From NCBI GenBank assembly GCA_963724535.1, contig CAVRVD010000011.1, forward strand, positions 62,001-126,000: 64,000 nt of DNA. The letters run 5' to 3'. Shown piece by piece: positions 16,518 through 25,025 of the stretch. Within the stretch, counting starts at the first letter, position 1; each line of letters opens with the position of its first letter. Below the pieces are notes generated by a model, which had not been told where the DNA came from, ran no database searches, and worked only from the letters and a program-made list of their open reading frames with translations. The DNA comes from JADJPO01 sp963724535. Its GTDB lineage: Bacteria; Actinomycetota; Actinomycetes; Actinomycetales; Kineosporiaceae. Both the position numbers and the translations under genes were made by a program.

Positions 16518-17902
16518 GATCCACGGAGAAGGCGGCGGGCGACGAAGCGGCCGCGGGCCGGTCCAAGCGAGCGAACGTCCCGCGCTGGAGTCACGGCGAG
16601 TGGGCGCCGCCGGCGGACCGCCCTGACCCGGTGAAGATCATCGAGGAGCAGAACGCCGATCGGGTCTCGAGGCTGGTACCTCTGCGCCGGGGCCGGATGT
16701 CGGTCTCCCCGTTCACCTTCTACCGGGGAGGAGCGGCGGTCATGGCCTCGGACCTGGCAGGCACGCCGACCGCAGGCCTGACCGTGCAGCTGTGCGGTGA
16801 CGCCCATCTGGCGAACTTCGGCGTGTACGGGTCGCCGGAACGGGAACTGGTATTCGACGTGAACGACTTCGACGAGACGCTCCCCGGTCCGTTCGAATGG
16901 GATGTCAAGCGCCTCGCCGCCAGCTTCACCATCGCGGCGCAGCATCGTGGCTTCGACACCGACTCGCAACGAAACCTGGCCGAGTCCGTGACCAGGGCAT
17001 ACCGGCTTGCCATGCACCACTTCGCCGGCCGGGGGTGGCTCGCGACATGGTACGACCGTGTTTCCCAACAGGACCTCGTGGAGTGGGTCACGGCCCAGGG
17101 CGGGTCCAAGAAGCAGATCAAGACGATCAAGAAGGGCGCGACAAAGGCGATGTCGAGGGACAGTCTGCAGGCTGCCGTCAAGCTCCTCGAACCCGCCGGG
17201 CGCGGGCATTACCGGTTCAAGAGCAGCCCGCCAGTCCTCGTCCCGCTCCGAGAGCTACCCCTGGCACAGGAGTCCGACGACGCCCAGGCTGAGGTCGACC
17301 AGTTCTTCGATCTCTACCGCGACAGCCTGGACGAGAGCACGCGGTGGCTGTTCGACCGCTACCGCCTCGAAGACGTCGCCATGAAGGTGGTGGGCGTCGG
17401 CAGCGTCGGCACCCGCTGCTGGATCGGTCTGTTCCTGGGGCGCCAGCCCGGAGACGTTCTCCTCCTTCAGGTGAAGGAGGCGACCGCATCGGTGCTGGAA
17501 CGCCATCTGCCCGACAGCCGATTCCGGCTGCACGGCCGGCGGGTGGTCGAGGGACAGCGGCTCATGCAGTCTTCCAGCGACATCTTCCTCGGGTGGAGCA
17601 CGTCGGTGAGGCACAGGCACTTCTACTGCCGCCAGCTCAAGGACTGGAAGGGCTCGGTCAACCTCGAGACCGCTCGGCGTGAAGGGTTCGAGCGATACGC
17701 CGAAGTCTGCGGGTACACCCTGGCCCGATCGCATGCCGTCAGTGGTGACCCCGCCGCCATTGCCGGCTATCTCGGCAAGGGCACCGTCTTCGACACCGCC
17801 ATCGGCGAGTTCTCCATGCGCTACGCCGACCAGAACCTGGCCGACTACAACGCCTTCACCGGGGCGATCGCCGACGGCCTGCCTGTCGAGACCGAGACAT
17901 AG
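16514..17902 (+). CDS. DUF2252 family protein (kinase-like fold)
   Basis: A 462-residue DUF2252 protein. It has QLCGDAHLANFGVYGSPER followed by LVFDVNDFDETLPGPFEWDVKRLAAS. These motifs resemble the catalytic loop and metal-binding Asp of aminoglycoside phosphotransferase-like kinases, and they are the family hallmark. Other conserved stretches are MSVSPFTFYRGGAAVMASDL, KVVGVGSVGTRCW and FLGWSTSVRHRHFYCRQLKDWKGS. The biochemical role of DUF2252 has not been established as far as I know. It begins inside the stop codon of the SHOCT gene, and the two form a small operon. Confidence 0.9.
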   Translation: MRSTEKAAGDEAAAGRSKRANVPRWSHGEWAPPADRPDPVKIIEEQNADRVSRLVPLRRGRMSVSPFTFYRGGAAVMASDLAGTPTAGLTVQLCGDAHLANFGVYGSPERELVFDVNDFDETLPGPFEWDVKRLAASFTIAAQHRGFDTDSQRNLAESVTRAYRLAMHHFAGRGWLATWYDRVSQQDLVEWVTAQGGSKKQIKTIKKGATKAMSRDSLQAAVKLLEPAGRGHYRFKSSPPVLVPLRELPLAQESDDAQAEVDQFFDLYRDSLDESTRWLFDRYRLEDVAMKVVGVGSVGTRCWIGLFLGRQPGDVLLLQVKEATASVLERHLPDSRFRLHGRRVVEGQRLMQSSSDIFLGWSTSVRHRHFYCRQLKDWKGSVNLETARREGFERYAEVCGYTLARSHAVSGDPAAIAGYLGKGTVFDTAIGEFSMRYADQNLADYNAFTGAIADGLPVETET

Positions 17903-18016
17903 GCATTCGAGAATGCTCATCTGTCCATTCGCAACCCGGTAGTCGTGAGCCCGGTGCGAGCGGCGTACTGTCCGACCGCTGCCCGATGCCCAGGAGGAAG
18001 AGGCCGGACGTGAGGA

Positions 18017-18526
18017 TCACCCGTCCGGGGTGAGACGCCGGGAACCGGAAGGTGGGCGAGGTAGCCAGTCGTAGATGACCTCGGTCCGCAGCAGAACATC
18101 GTGCAGCGAGCGGTTCTTCGAGCTTGCGGCACACCACAGCAGCCCGATCGGAAAGGCAGCGCACAGCAGGGCGCGGATCAAGGCCCGAGGAGGCCGCAGC
18201 CGTCGGCCCTCGTGGTTGACCACGCGCAAGGCCATCACCTGGCAGCCATAGGTCCGCCCGCTGATCGACCACGCAGCGGTGAGGTAGACGACGACCACCA
18301 CGAATCCCGCGCCCAGGCTCAACCACAGCGAGGTCTCAGGGAACTCGAACGTGCGCGGGTCGATGATGAACACCACGACGGCGAACGTCGCGTACCCGAT
18401 CACAAGGGTCGCTCCCACGACCAGGGCGTCGATCACCGAGGCGATGAAGCGCGTCACCACACCCGCCCGGCGACCCTGGTACGGCCGTGCCTCGCGTGGG
18501 ATCGGCGAGACGCCGTCCCCCGTCAT
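18017..18526 (-). CDS. RDD-family membrane protein
   Basis: A 169-residue protein with four hydrophobic segments: RFIASVIDALVVGATLVIGYATFAVVVFII, SLWLSLGAGFVVVVVYLTAAW, ALIRALLCAAFPIGLLWC and a weaker one. It has the RDD hallmark Arg (GVVTRFIASVIDALVV) and the paired Asp-like SLHDVLLRTEVIYDW ending. RDD proteins are integral membrane proteins of mostly unknown function; a few are cation antiporters. Its ATG overlaps the stop of the upstream repeat-protein gene (ATGA), so the two are coupled. Confidence 0.85.
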   Translation of the reverse strand: MTGDGVSPIPREARPYQGRRAGVVTRFIASVIDALVVGATLVIGYATFAVVVFIIDPRTFEFPETSLWLSLGAGFVVVVVYLTAAWSISGRTYGCQVMALRVVNHEGRRLRPPRALIRALLCAAFPIGLLWCAASSKNRSLHDVLLRTEVIYDWLPRPPSGSRRLTPDG

Positions 18527-19281
18527 GGCTGACGCGGCGTGCGCCGCGGGAGGAGGCGACCCACCACCCGACTCACCGCTTCGTCGCCCGCGATCCCCTG
18601 CATCCGTACGCCCTGCACGGTGTCCGAGGCCATGGACCCGGTCGACTCACGGATGATCTCGGGGAGGTCGATCCCGTCGATGACCTCCTCGGCCAGCCCG
18701 ACCAGGTCGATCCGGTCGATGATCTCGGACAGGTCGATACGCCGAGCCACGGCGTCGACGTCGAGTCGGGCAGCCACGGCGTCGACGTCGAGTCGGGCAG
18801 CCACGGCGTCGACGTCGAGTCGGGCAGCGACGGCGTCGACGTCAAGTCGGGCAGCCGCGGCGTCGAGGTCGACGTCTGCAACCAGCGCGTCGAGGTCGAC
18901 ATACCGCTGGACGGTGCCGGTCAGGTCCACCCGCTGCAGGATCGCGACGAGAACGGCCGGCACCACAGCGTCCAGGAGCGCGCCGAGAGTGCGACGGACC
19001 GAGTCACGCTCCTGGACGCCGCGTTGGGCCATGCCGTCCAGCCAGGCGCGTGGGGCATGCCCCGGCGAGAGCAGGGGCCTCAGCGCCACCCCTGCGACCG
19101 GCGTCAGGCCGGCGACGGCGCGCCGCCCCAGGCGCACAGCCCCCGTCGCCACGACAGCGGAGAGACCAGCGGCCACGTCAAGCGGAACGAGCGGCTCCCG
19201 GCCTGGTCGGGCATTCGCCTCGCCTGATGACGACGTGTCCACGTCACCATGGTGCCCACGCTCAGGCCGTCGGCGCCTCAC
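18523..19281 (-). CDS. Protein with tandem 9-residue LDVDAVAAR repeats
   Basis: A 252-residue protein. An N-terminal half rich in Ala/Gly/Val is followed by 4-5 tandem copies of LDVDAVAAR and diverged copies (VDLDALVAD, RIDLSEIID, RIDLVGLAEE, GIDLPEIIRES). The hydrophobic spacing suggests a regular solenoid or amphipathic surface. The end, ESTGSMASDTVQGVRMQGIAGDEAVSRVVGRLL, is well formed. It precedes the RDD gene with a 4-base overlap. The pairing suggests a membrane-associated partner of the RDD protein; I recall such repeats near RDD genes in other actinomycetes. The start (GTG 19281) is uncertain; GTG about 19230 is an alternative. Confidence 0.7.
   Translation of the reverse strand: MRRRRPERGHHGDVDTSSSGEANARPGREPLVPLDVAAGLSAVVATGAVRLGRRAVAGLTPVAGVALRPLLSPGHAPRAWLDGMAQRGVQERDSVRRTLGALLDAVVPAVLVAILQRVDLTGTVQRYVDLDALVADVDLDAAAARLDVDAVAARLDVDAVAARLDVDAVAARLDVDAVARRIDLSEIIDRIDLVGLAEEVIDGIDLPEIIRESTGSMASDTVQGVRMQGIAGDEAVSRVVGRLLPRRTPRQP
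18751..18885. repeat. 27-bp tandem repeats inside the LDVDAVAAR gene
   Basis: Units beginning GGCGTCGACGTCGAGTCGGG recur at 18751, 18778 and 18805, with variants at 18832 and 18859, in steps of exactly 27 bp. Each unit encodes nine residues on the minus strand, so copy-number change keeps the frame. The first three units are nearly identical at the DNA level, pointing to recent expansion or ongoing homogenisation. Confidence 0.9.
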
Positions 19282-19382
19282 CCTTCAGGTGCGAAGGACC
19301 GGGGGACGGCCTTCGTGGCGAGGGACCTGCTCCGGCCGCATGGTGGTGGGAGGATCAGCACGCCAGCACATGGAGGAGACCC

Positions 19383-19880
19383 GTGACCCGACCACAGCGT
19401 GAAACCCCCGGCGCCGGCCAGGAGTCGGTCTGGGACTATCCGAGACCACCCCGGCTGGAAGCCGTCGACGCCAGGATCGAGATCGTCCTCGGGGCAGTCC
19501 TGGTCGCCGCGACCGACCGGGCCATGCGGGTGCTGGAGACCAGCCACCCGCCCACGTACTACGTGCCCGCCACCGCGTTTGCCGACGGGTCATTGCGGCC
19601 AACGGCGGGCAGCTCGTTCTGCGAGTGGAAGGGCGAGGCCGCCTACTACGACGTCGTCGGCGGTGCACGGGTGGCGCCGCGGGCGGCGTGGACCTATCCC
19701 AGACCGACCAGCGGTTTCACGGCGCTCGTCGACCATGTGGCCGTGTACCCGGCGGCCATGGATCGGTGCACCCTGGACGGCGAGGAGGTGCGGCCTCAAC
19801 CGGGCGGCTTCTACGGAGGCTGGATCACCTCGCGCGTGGTCGGCCCGTTCAAGGGTGCGCCGGGGACGCAGCACTGGTGA
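19383..19880 (+). CDS. DUF427 domain protein
   Basis: A 165-residue DUF427 protein. Its features are ESVWDYPRPPRLE, TDRAMRVLETSHPPTYYVP, SFCEWKGEAAYYDVVGG, AAWTYPRPTSGF and DHVAVYPAAMDRCTLDGEEVRPQPGGFYGGWITS. DUF427 proteins have a small beta fold of unknown function and are common in actinomycetes. The GTG at 19383 has GGAGGAGACCC directly before it. Its 3' end overlaps the end of the convergent DUF1537 kinase gene by 32 bp. Confidence 0.9.
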   Translation: MTRPQRETPGAGQESVWDYPRPPRLEAVDARIEIVLGAVLVAATDRAMRVLETSHPPTYYVPATAFADGSLRPTAGSSFCEWKGEAAYYDVVGGARVAPRAAWTYPRPTSGFTALVDHVAVYPAAMDRCTLDGEEVRPQPGGFYGGWITSRVVGPFKGAPGTQHW

Positions 19881-21255
19881 CCCGCAGCGTGTCGACGACG
19901 CTCGCCAGGGTGCGCTCGTCGCCGACGTTGCCGGCGAAGATGACGTACGGGACGTCGGTCGACTCGGGTGCCGCGGACACGGGCCGCACGACGCTGACCA
20001 TCCCGGCCAGCAGCTGGCCGACGACGACGCCCCGGCGCATACCCAGCCCGCGCACAGCCACGTCGTGCGAGGTGATCCCACCCTTGGCCAGCACCCACCG
20101 GGGGCCGGCTGCCAGAGTTCCCCGGACGACGTCCGCCACGCCGGACGACACGGCGCGGGCCACGTCCAGGCCCGCTGGCCGACCGTCAGCGGTGAGCACG
20201 GTCCGGCTGGTGACGAGCAGGACGTCGGCTTGCGCAAGCGCTACGCCCGCCTGGCGGGCCACGGTCCGAACGTAGTCCTCCCGCTGCGGGCCGAGCAGCC
20301 GCGCGGCGTCCAGCTCCCGCTCGACCAGGCCACCTCTGGCGCGCAGCACGTCCAGCTGGCGGTTGGTCAGCCCGACGTGCGAGCCGACCACGACCAGCCC
20401 ATACCCCGACGGCCGGCCGGCGGGCCAGATCTCCTTCGCGGTCAGGGGGTCTCGCGGCTCCAAGCCGGCCAGAGCCCGGACCAGCGACGGACCGCTGCGG
20501 TGCAGGAACGACCGTCCCGACGACTCGAGCTCCAGCAGACCCAGGACCAGCACCTCCAGGTCGGCGTAGTCGGTCGCGTTGACCACCACGAACCGGCCGC
20601 CCTCGACCTGCGCCAGCAGCTGCGCCACCCGCGACGGCCCGCCGAGGCGGATGTCCTCGAGGGTCACGGCGTGCACGTCGCTGCGGTCGACGGCTCCGCG
20701 GCTCTTCTCGACCACCCAGTCGCGCAGATCGGAGGAGTGGAAACCGAACGCCGAGTCGCGGGCGAACTCGGTCTGCCCCACCGGCACGTCCCGCCCGTCG
20801 ATCCGCGCGTAGTGGATGTTGCCCGCGGTGAACCGGCCGGCCTCCAGATAGGCAGGCACCAGCAGCACCCCGTCGTAGCCCCGGCCCAGCACCTCGCGGC
20901 GTGCGGCGTCCAGGGCCCGAACCTCGGCGAGGAGGTGCCCCCGCAGGGTGGAGTCGCTGCGGCTGACCAGGCTGACCGGCGCGTCCAGGCGCCGGCCCAG
21001 GTGCAGCAGCTCGCGACCTGCGTCGCGGCTGAGCCGGTAGGCCTCCTCCGCGGATCGGCTGCGCGAGTTGGTCAGCACGAAGCAGGTCGAACCCGGCTCG
21101 GCCAGGGCGCGGGCATACTCGGCGGCCTCGGGCGCGAACACGACGGTGACGTCATGCACGGCCTGGGACCCGGTCGGGTCGTCGTCCAGGACGGCGATCC
21201 GGCGCCCGCTGGCGCGGTTCGCCGCCCGGATCCGTTGCCGCGCCTGCGTTGTCAT
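19849..21255 (-). CDS. Four-carbon acid sugar kinase family protein (DUF1537)
   Basis: A 468-residue protein of the DUF1537 kinase family, which phosphorylates 3-oxo-tetronates, threonate or erythronate-like acids with ATP. The N-terminal domain shows RIAVLDDDPTGSQAVHDV, CFVLTNSRS and SLVSRSDSTLRGHL. The C-terminal nucleotide-binding domain shows VVVGSHVGLTNRQL, RWVLAKGGITSHDVAVRGL and VPYVIFAGNVG. The ATG at 21255 lies 20 bp after the SDR gene, so the two form an operon. In known pathways such kinases act after a dehydrogenase oxidises the acid sugar and before an aldolase or decarboxylase, which fits the SDR neighbour. Confidence 0.9.
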   Translation of the reverse strand: MTTQARQRIRAANRASGRRIAVLDDDPTGSQAVHDVTVVFAPEAAEYARALAEPGSTCFVLTNSRSRSAEEAYRLSRDAGRELLHLGRRLDAPVSLVSRSDSTLRGHLLAEVRALDAARREVLGRGYDGVLLVPAYLEAGRFTAGNIHYARIDGRDVPVGQTEFARDSAFGFHSSDLRDWVVEKSRGAVDRSDVHAVTLEDIRLGGPSRVAQLLAQVEGGRFVVVNATDYADLEVLVLGLLELESSGRSFLHRSGPSLVRALAGLEPRDPLTAKEIWPAGRPSGYGLVVVGSHVGLTNRQLDVLRARGGLVERELDAARLLGPQREDYVRTVARQAGVALAQADVLLVTSRTVLTADGRPAGLDVARAVSSGVADVVRGTLAAGPRWVLAKGGITSHDVAVRGLGMRRGVVVGQLLAGMVSVVRPVSAAPESTDVPYVIFAGNVGDERTLASVVDTLRVTSAASPAHP

Positions 21256-21274
21256 GGCCGCACCGCCGTCCGGG

Positions 21275-22054
21275 TCAGGAGACCTGCAGGCCGCCGTTGA
21301 TGTCGTAGGTGGCCGCGGTGATGTACCCGGCGTCCGGGCCGCACAAGAACGCCAGCAGGGCGGCAACCTCCTGCGCGGTGCCCACCCGACCTACCGGCAT
21401 GCCGACCGTCATCTCCCGCTTGCGTTCCTCGGTGAGGGCGCCGCCCATGATGTCGGTGTCCACCGGTCCAGGGGCGAGGCAGTTGACCGTGATCCCGTAC
21501 TCGCCCATCTCCCGGGCCAACGCCCGGGTCAGCCCGATCACTCCGGCCTTCGCGGCGCTGTAGGCGACCTTGGAGTAGGTTCCGCCGCCACGCTGGGCCG
21601 AGATCGACGACACGCTGACCACGCGCCCGAACCGGCGCTGCACCATGCCCGGGACCACCCGGCGGGTCACCAGGTAGGTGCCCTTCAGGTTGACGTCGAC
21701 GACGCGGTCCCACTCGGCGGTGTCCAGGTCCAGGAAGGCGACCGGCGAGCTCACGCCGGCGACGTTCACCAGGGCCGCGACCGGTGCCAGCCGCGCCTCG
21801 ACCTCGTTCATGGCTGCGTGCACGGAGGCCTCGTCGGCGACGTCGACCGCCAGGCCCAGCGTCGCCACCGCGTGCTCCTCGGCGATCTCGGCCGCCACCT
21901 GGCGAGCGCCGCCGCCGTCGACGTCCAGCACCGCCACCGACCAGCCATCGCGGGCGAGCCGGGCGGCGGTGGCGCGGCCGATGCCGCGACGGGACCCCGC
22001 CCCGGTCACCACCGCGGTGCGCTGCTCGGGAAAACCCGGGACGTCGTCGCCCAT
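21275..22054 (-). CDS. Short-chain dehydrogenase/reductase (SDR)
   Basis: A 259-residue classical SDR: VVTGAGSRRGIGRATA (NAD(P) loop), LDVDGGG (Asp favours NAD), LVNVAGVS, catalytic Ser in VVSVSSIS, YSAAK with Tyr and Lys, and a terminal ITAATYDINGGL. It oxidises or reduces a hydroxyl or keto group. It lies upstream of the DUF1537 kinase and probably oxidises the acid sugar that the kinase then phosphorylates. The ATG at 22054 has GGAGG 9 bases upstream. Confidence 0.92.
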   Translation of the reverse strand: MGDDVPGFPEQRTAVVTGAGSRRGIGRATAARLARDGWSVAVLDVDGGGARQVAAEIAEEHAVATLGLAVDVADEASVHAAMNEVEARLAPVAALVNVAGVSSPVAFLDLDTAEWDRVVDVNLKGTYLVTRRVVPGMVQRRFGRVVSVSSISAQRGGGTYSKVAYSAAKAGVIGLTRALAREMGEYGITVNCLAPGPVDTDIMGGALTEERKREMTVGMPVGRVGTAQEVAALLAFLCGPDAGYITAATYDINGGLQVS

Positions 22055-22219
22055 CGTCGTTGCCCTCCTGCCTGTCGACACGACCACCTTGGGTGGTGCG
22101 GGTGTGGCCTGTCGAGACGTGGCCCACGTGACCGACGCCGTGCCGGTCGGCCTGACGGGCGCCATGGCCCGGGGGCCACAAGTCTGGTCTCGATCGGTGG
22201 ACCGTGGAAGCGTTGAGTC

Positions 22220-23149
22220 ATGACGCTCGAGATCCGCGACGTCGGGCACTCGTTCGGCGACCGGGTGGCCCTGGACGGGGTCGGTCTCGTTGTCGTGCCG
22301 GGAGTGCTCACCGGGCTGCTCGGGCCGAACGGCGCCGGGAAGACGACGCTGCTGCGCATCATGCTCGGGGTGTTGAGCCCCGACCGGGGCGAGGTGCGCT
22401 ACGACGGCCATACCGTCGGTGAGGAAGACCGTCGCCACTGGGGATACATGCCTCAGGAGCGGGGGCTCTACCCCGGCATGCGGGCCGGTGACCAGGTCGT
22501 CCACTTCGGCCGCCTGCACGGGCTCTCCCGACGCGACGCCACAGATCGGGCGCACGCCCTGCTCGCTGAGCTCGACCTGGACGATCGCTGGAACGAGCGC
22601 ACCGACAAGCTCTCCGGCGGCATGCAGCAGCGGTTGCAACTGGCTGCCGCCCTGGTCCACGACCCGGAGGTGATCGTGCTCGACGAGCCCTTCAGCGGTC
22701 TGGACCCGGTGGCGGTGGCCAGCTTGTCCGAGACCCTGCGGCAGCGGGCCCGGGCCGGCCGGACGATGCTGTTCTCCAGCCACCAGCTCGACCTCGTCCA
22801 GGACCTCTGCGAGGACATCGCCATGGTCGACCGGGGCCGCACGGTGCTCCACGGAAACGTGGCGACGTTGCGGGCCTCCTCCGGGCGGCGCCAGCTCCGA
22901 CTGCACCTCGCATCGCCCAATCGCGAGTGGCTGCGCGCCTTCCCAGACGTCGCAGTGATCAGCGACGAGGCCGACGACCTGCGTCTTGGCCTGCCTCAGG
23001 GCATCGACCCCCTCGACGTTCTGGACGCCGCTCGGGCGACCGGGCGGGTCGTCGACTTCGGCCTCGACCTGCCCACCCTGTCGCAGCTCTTCCTGGCGGC
23101 CGCGGGCCGCACCCCCGACCGGGCCGTCGACCGGGCCGGGGCGCGCTGA
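22220..23149 (+). CDS. ABC transporter ATP-binding protein (NatA-like exporter type)
   Basis: A 309-residue ABC ATPase: Walker A GPNGAGKTT near residue 35, Q-loop GYMPQERGLYPGM, signature LSGGMQQRLQLAAAL, Walker B VIVLDEPFSGLD and the switch His in SSHQLDLVQ. A ~75-residue C-terminal extension resembles DUF4162 of NatA-type subunits. It energises an ABC-2 exporter. The stop shares a base with the start of the permease gene (TGATG at 23147-23151). The substrate is unknown; NatAB relatives export Na+ or peptides and drugs. Confidence 0.93.
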   Translation: MTLEIRDVGHSFGDRVALDGVGLVVVPGVLTGLLGPNGAGKTTLLRIMLGVLSPDRGEVRYDGHTVGEEDRRHWGYMPQERGLYPGMRAGDQVVHFGRLHGLSRRDATDRAHALLAELDLDDRWNERTDKLSGGMQQRLQLAAALVHDPEVIVLDEPFSGLDPVAVASLSETLRQRARAGRTMLFSSHQLDLVQDLCEDIAMVDRGRTVLHGNVATLRASSGRRQLRLHLASPNREWLRAFPDVAVISDEADDLRLGLPQGIDPLDVLDAARATGRVVDFGLDLPTLSQLFLAAAGRTPDRAVDRAGAR

Positions 23150-24327
23150 TGCGTACCTGGTGGTCGGGCACGCGTCTGGTCGCCCAACGCGGGCTGCTCG
23201 AGAACGTGAGGTCCCGGACCTTCAAGATCGTCACCGGCCTGCTGTTCGTGCTGTCCGTGGCCGCCGTCGTGCTGCCGCAGATCCTCGGTGGGGGAGCCAC
23301 CACCCACACCCTGGCCACCGTCGGCAGCGCCCCCCCGGACGTGGTGGCGGCCCTCAACGTCGCAGGGAGTTCCGCGGACTTCGGGGTCGAGTACCTGGCC
23401 CGCCCGGACGAGGACGCCGTACGGAACGCGGTGCGCGACGGTGAGGCGACCGCAGGTCTGGCCGGGCAGCGGCTGTACACCTCGGCGACGGGGACGGGGA
23501 CCTTCCCGGTCGTGGTGGCCCAGGTCGTGGCCGCGGTCGAGATGTCACGCCAGCTGACCGAGGCCGGACTGAGCCCGGAGCAGATCGCGCGGATCCAGTC
23601 GGTCCGGCCGCCCGAGCAGGTCACCGTCGGCCCGGCGAACGACGCCTCGCGGGCCGGGGCCGGGTTCGCCGTCGGGATCGTCCTGTACATGGCGCTCGTC
23701 TTCGCCGGCAACGCCATCTCCACAACCGTCGCGATGGAGAAGTCCACGCGCATCTCCGAGGTGCTGCTCGCCGTCCTGCGCCCCAGCCAGGTGCTGGTCG
23801 GCACCGTGGCGGCGGTCGGCCTGGTCACGCTCCTGCAGCTGCTCGTGCTCGCCACCCCGCTGGCCGTCGCGGTGCAGGTCACCGACACCATCGGTCTGCC
23901 TGCCGTAGCGGCCGGCGACATCTCCCTCGCCGTGGCGTGGTTCCTGCTCGGCTTCGTGCTCTACGCGTTCCTGTTCGCGGCCGCCGCGGCCCTGGTGGAC
24001 AAGATCACCGAAGTGGGATCGGCGATCATGCCCGTCATGGTGGTCCTCGTCGGCGGCTACATCCTGGGGATCACCGTGGTCACGGCCGACCCGGGTGGCG
24101 GGTGGAGCATTGCGGCGTCGATCTTCCCGCTCACCGCACCGTTGGCCATGCCGATCCGATGGGCCTCCGGCGAAGTCCCTGTCTACCAGCTGCTGCTGGC
24201 CATGGCCGTGACCGCGACCACGGCGATGCTGCTGATCTCCCTCGCCTCCTCGATCTACCGGCGCGCCCTGGTGATCACCGGCCGCCGGGTGAAGCTGCGC
24301 GAGGTGATCGGCGGCCGCCTCGGGTAG
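23149..24327 (+). CDS. ABC-2 type permease (NatB-like)
   Basis: A 392-residue membrane protein, partner of the preceding ATPase. It has an N-terminal helix (KIVTGLLFVLSVAAVVLPQIL), an extracellular domain of ~150 residues, then five C-terminal helices. The conserved STTVAMEKSTRISEVLLAVLRPSQVLVGTVAAVG segment is typical of ABC-2 permeases. One-base overlap with the ATPase gene shows a tight operon. A strong GC-rich hairpin just after the stop may end the transcript. Confidence 0.92.
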   Translation: MRTWWSGTRLVAQRGLLENVRSRTFKIVTGLLFVLSVAAVVLPQILGGGATTHTLATVGSAPPDVVAALNVAGSSADFGVEYLARPDEDAVRNAVRDGEATAGLAGQRLYTSATGTGTFPVVVAQVVAAVEMSRQLTEAGLSPEQIARIQSVRPPEQVTVGPANDASRAGAGFAVGIVLYMALVFAGNAISTTVAMEKSTRISEVLLAVLRPSQVLVGTVAAVGLVTLLQLLVLATPLAVAVQVTDTIGLPAVAAGDISLAVAWFLLGFVLYAFLFAAAAALVDKITEVGSAIMPVMVVLVGGYILGITVVTADPGGGWSIAASIFPLTAPLAMPIRWASGEVPVYQLLLAMAVTATTAMLLISLASSIYRRALVITGRRVKLREVIGGRLG

Positions 24328-24367
24328 CACCGCAGGCCCCCGGGCTGGGCGGGCGGGCCTGCTGGTG
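24328..24367 (+). terminator. GC-rich hairpin after the ABC exporter operon
   Basis: CACC-GCAGGCCC pairs with GGGCCTGC-T-GGTG across a 15-base loop, beginning one base after the permease stop. There is no T run, as is common in high-GC actinomycetes. A terminator role is likely but not proven. Confidence 0.5.
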
Positions 24368-24562
24368 TGAGCTACTCGCTCGAGGTGCGGTCGGTGTCGC
24401 CGGCAACCGCTCGGCCTGCTCAGGCCCGTCGCCGCCCGTCCTCGGGCTGAGGCGTATCCCCCATCGACCCATGCCAAGGAGGGTGAATCCCCCGACGCCC
24501 CAACGCCCCTGCGCTTCCTACCTTCTAGCCATCCGACGTTGCGCAGATCGAGGGAGGCCACC

Positions 24563-24979
24563 GTGTTGATCAGAGTTCCGGACAGCTGGCCGCAGCCTCT
24601 CGTTGCCGCACTGGCCATGCTCGCTCTGGCAGTGCTGGACCTTGCCGGGGCCTTCGCGGCCAAGGAGGCTGTCGAACGCCGTTCACCGGTGATCGCCGGG
24701 CTCGGTGCCATCGCCTTTCTGCTGCTGTTCTGGGTCTACGCCAGCAGCCTGCAGTACGCCGAGCTGGCTCCGGTCACCCTGGGCTGGATCGTCCTGCTCC
24801 AGGTGGGTGTCCTGCTCCTGGACCGGTTCCGCTACGACGCACACCTCCCACACGGCGCCTGGGTCGCGGTCGTGGTGATCCTCGCGGCGCAGGTCTACCT
24901 GGTGTTCCTGCCGGGCTCGGCCGACCTCGGCGCACGTGGTCCCGAACGGGCGCGCGCCTCCGCACAGAGCACCGAGTAA
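24563..24979 (+). CDS. Small four-helix membrane protein, function unknown
   Basis: A 138-residue protein. The GTG at 24563 follows GGGAGG at a spacing of 5; an upstream in-frame start lacks a site. Four hydrophobic helices (PLVAALAMLALAVLDLAGAFAAKEA, PVIAGLGAIAFLLLFWVYAS, LAPVTLGWIVLLQVGVLLLDRF, GAWVAVVVILAAQVYLVFL) fill almost the whole chain. The second half resembles EamA/DMT or SMR-like small transporters only vaguely. It stands alone between the ABC exporter and the next membrane-anchored protein. Confidence 0.75.
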   Translation: MLIRVPDSWPQPLVAALAMLALAVLDLAGAFAAKEAVERRSPVIAGLGAIAFLLLFWVYASSLQYAELAPVTLGWIVLLQVGVLLLDRFRYDAHLPHGAWVAVVVILAAQVYLVFLPGSADLGARGPERARASAQSTE

Positions 24980-25025
24980 CGATCCGCACATACTCCGACG
25001 TCGGGCACGTGTGAGAATGGTGCCG

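Noticed and set aside
18751..18885. CRISPR-like regular repeats
   Set aside because: The 27-bp units are contiguous, have no spacers and translate in frame as LDVDAVAAR repeats.
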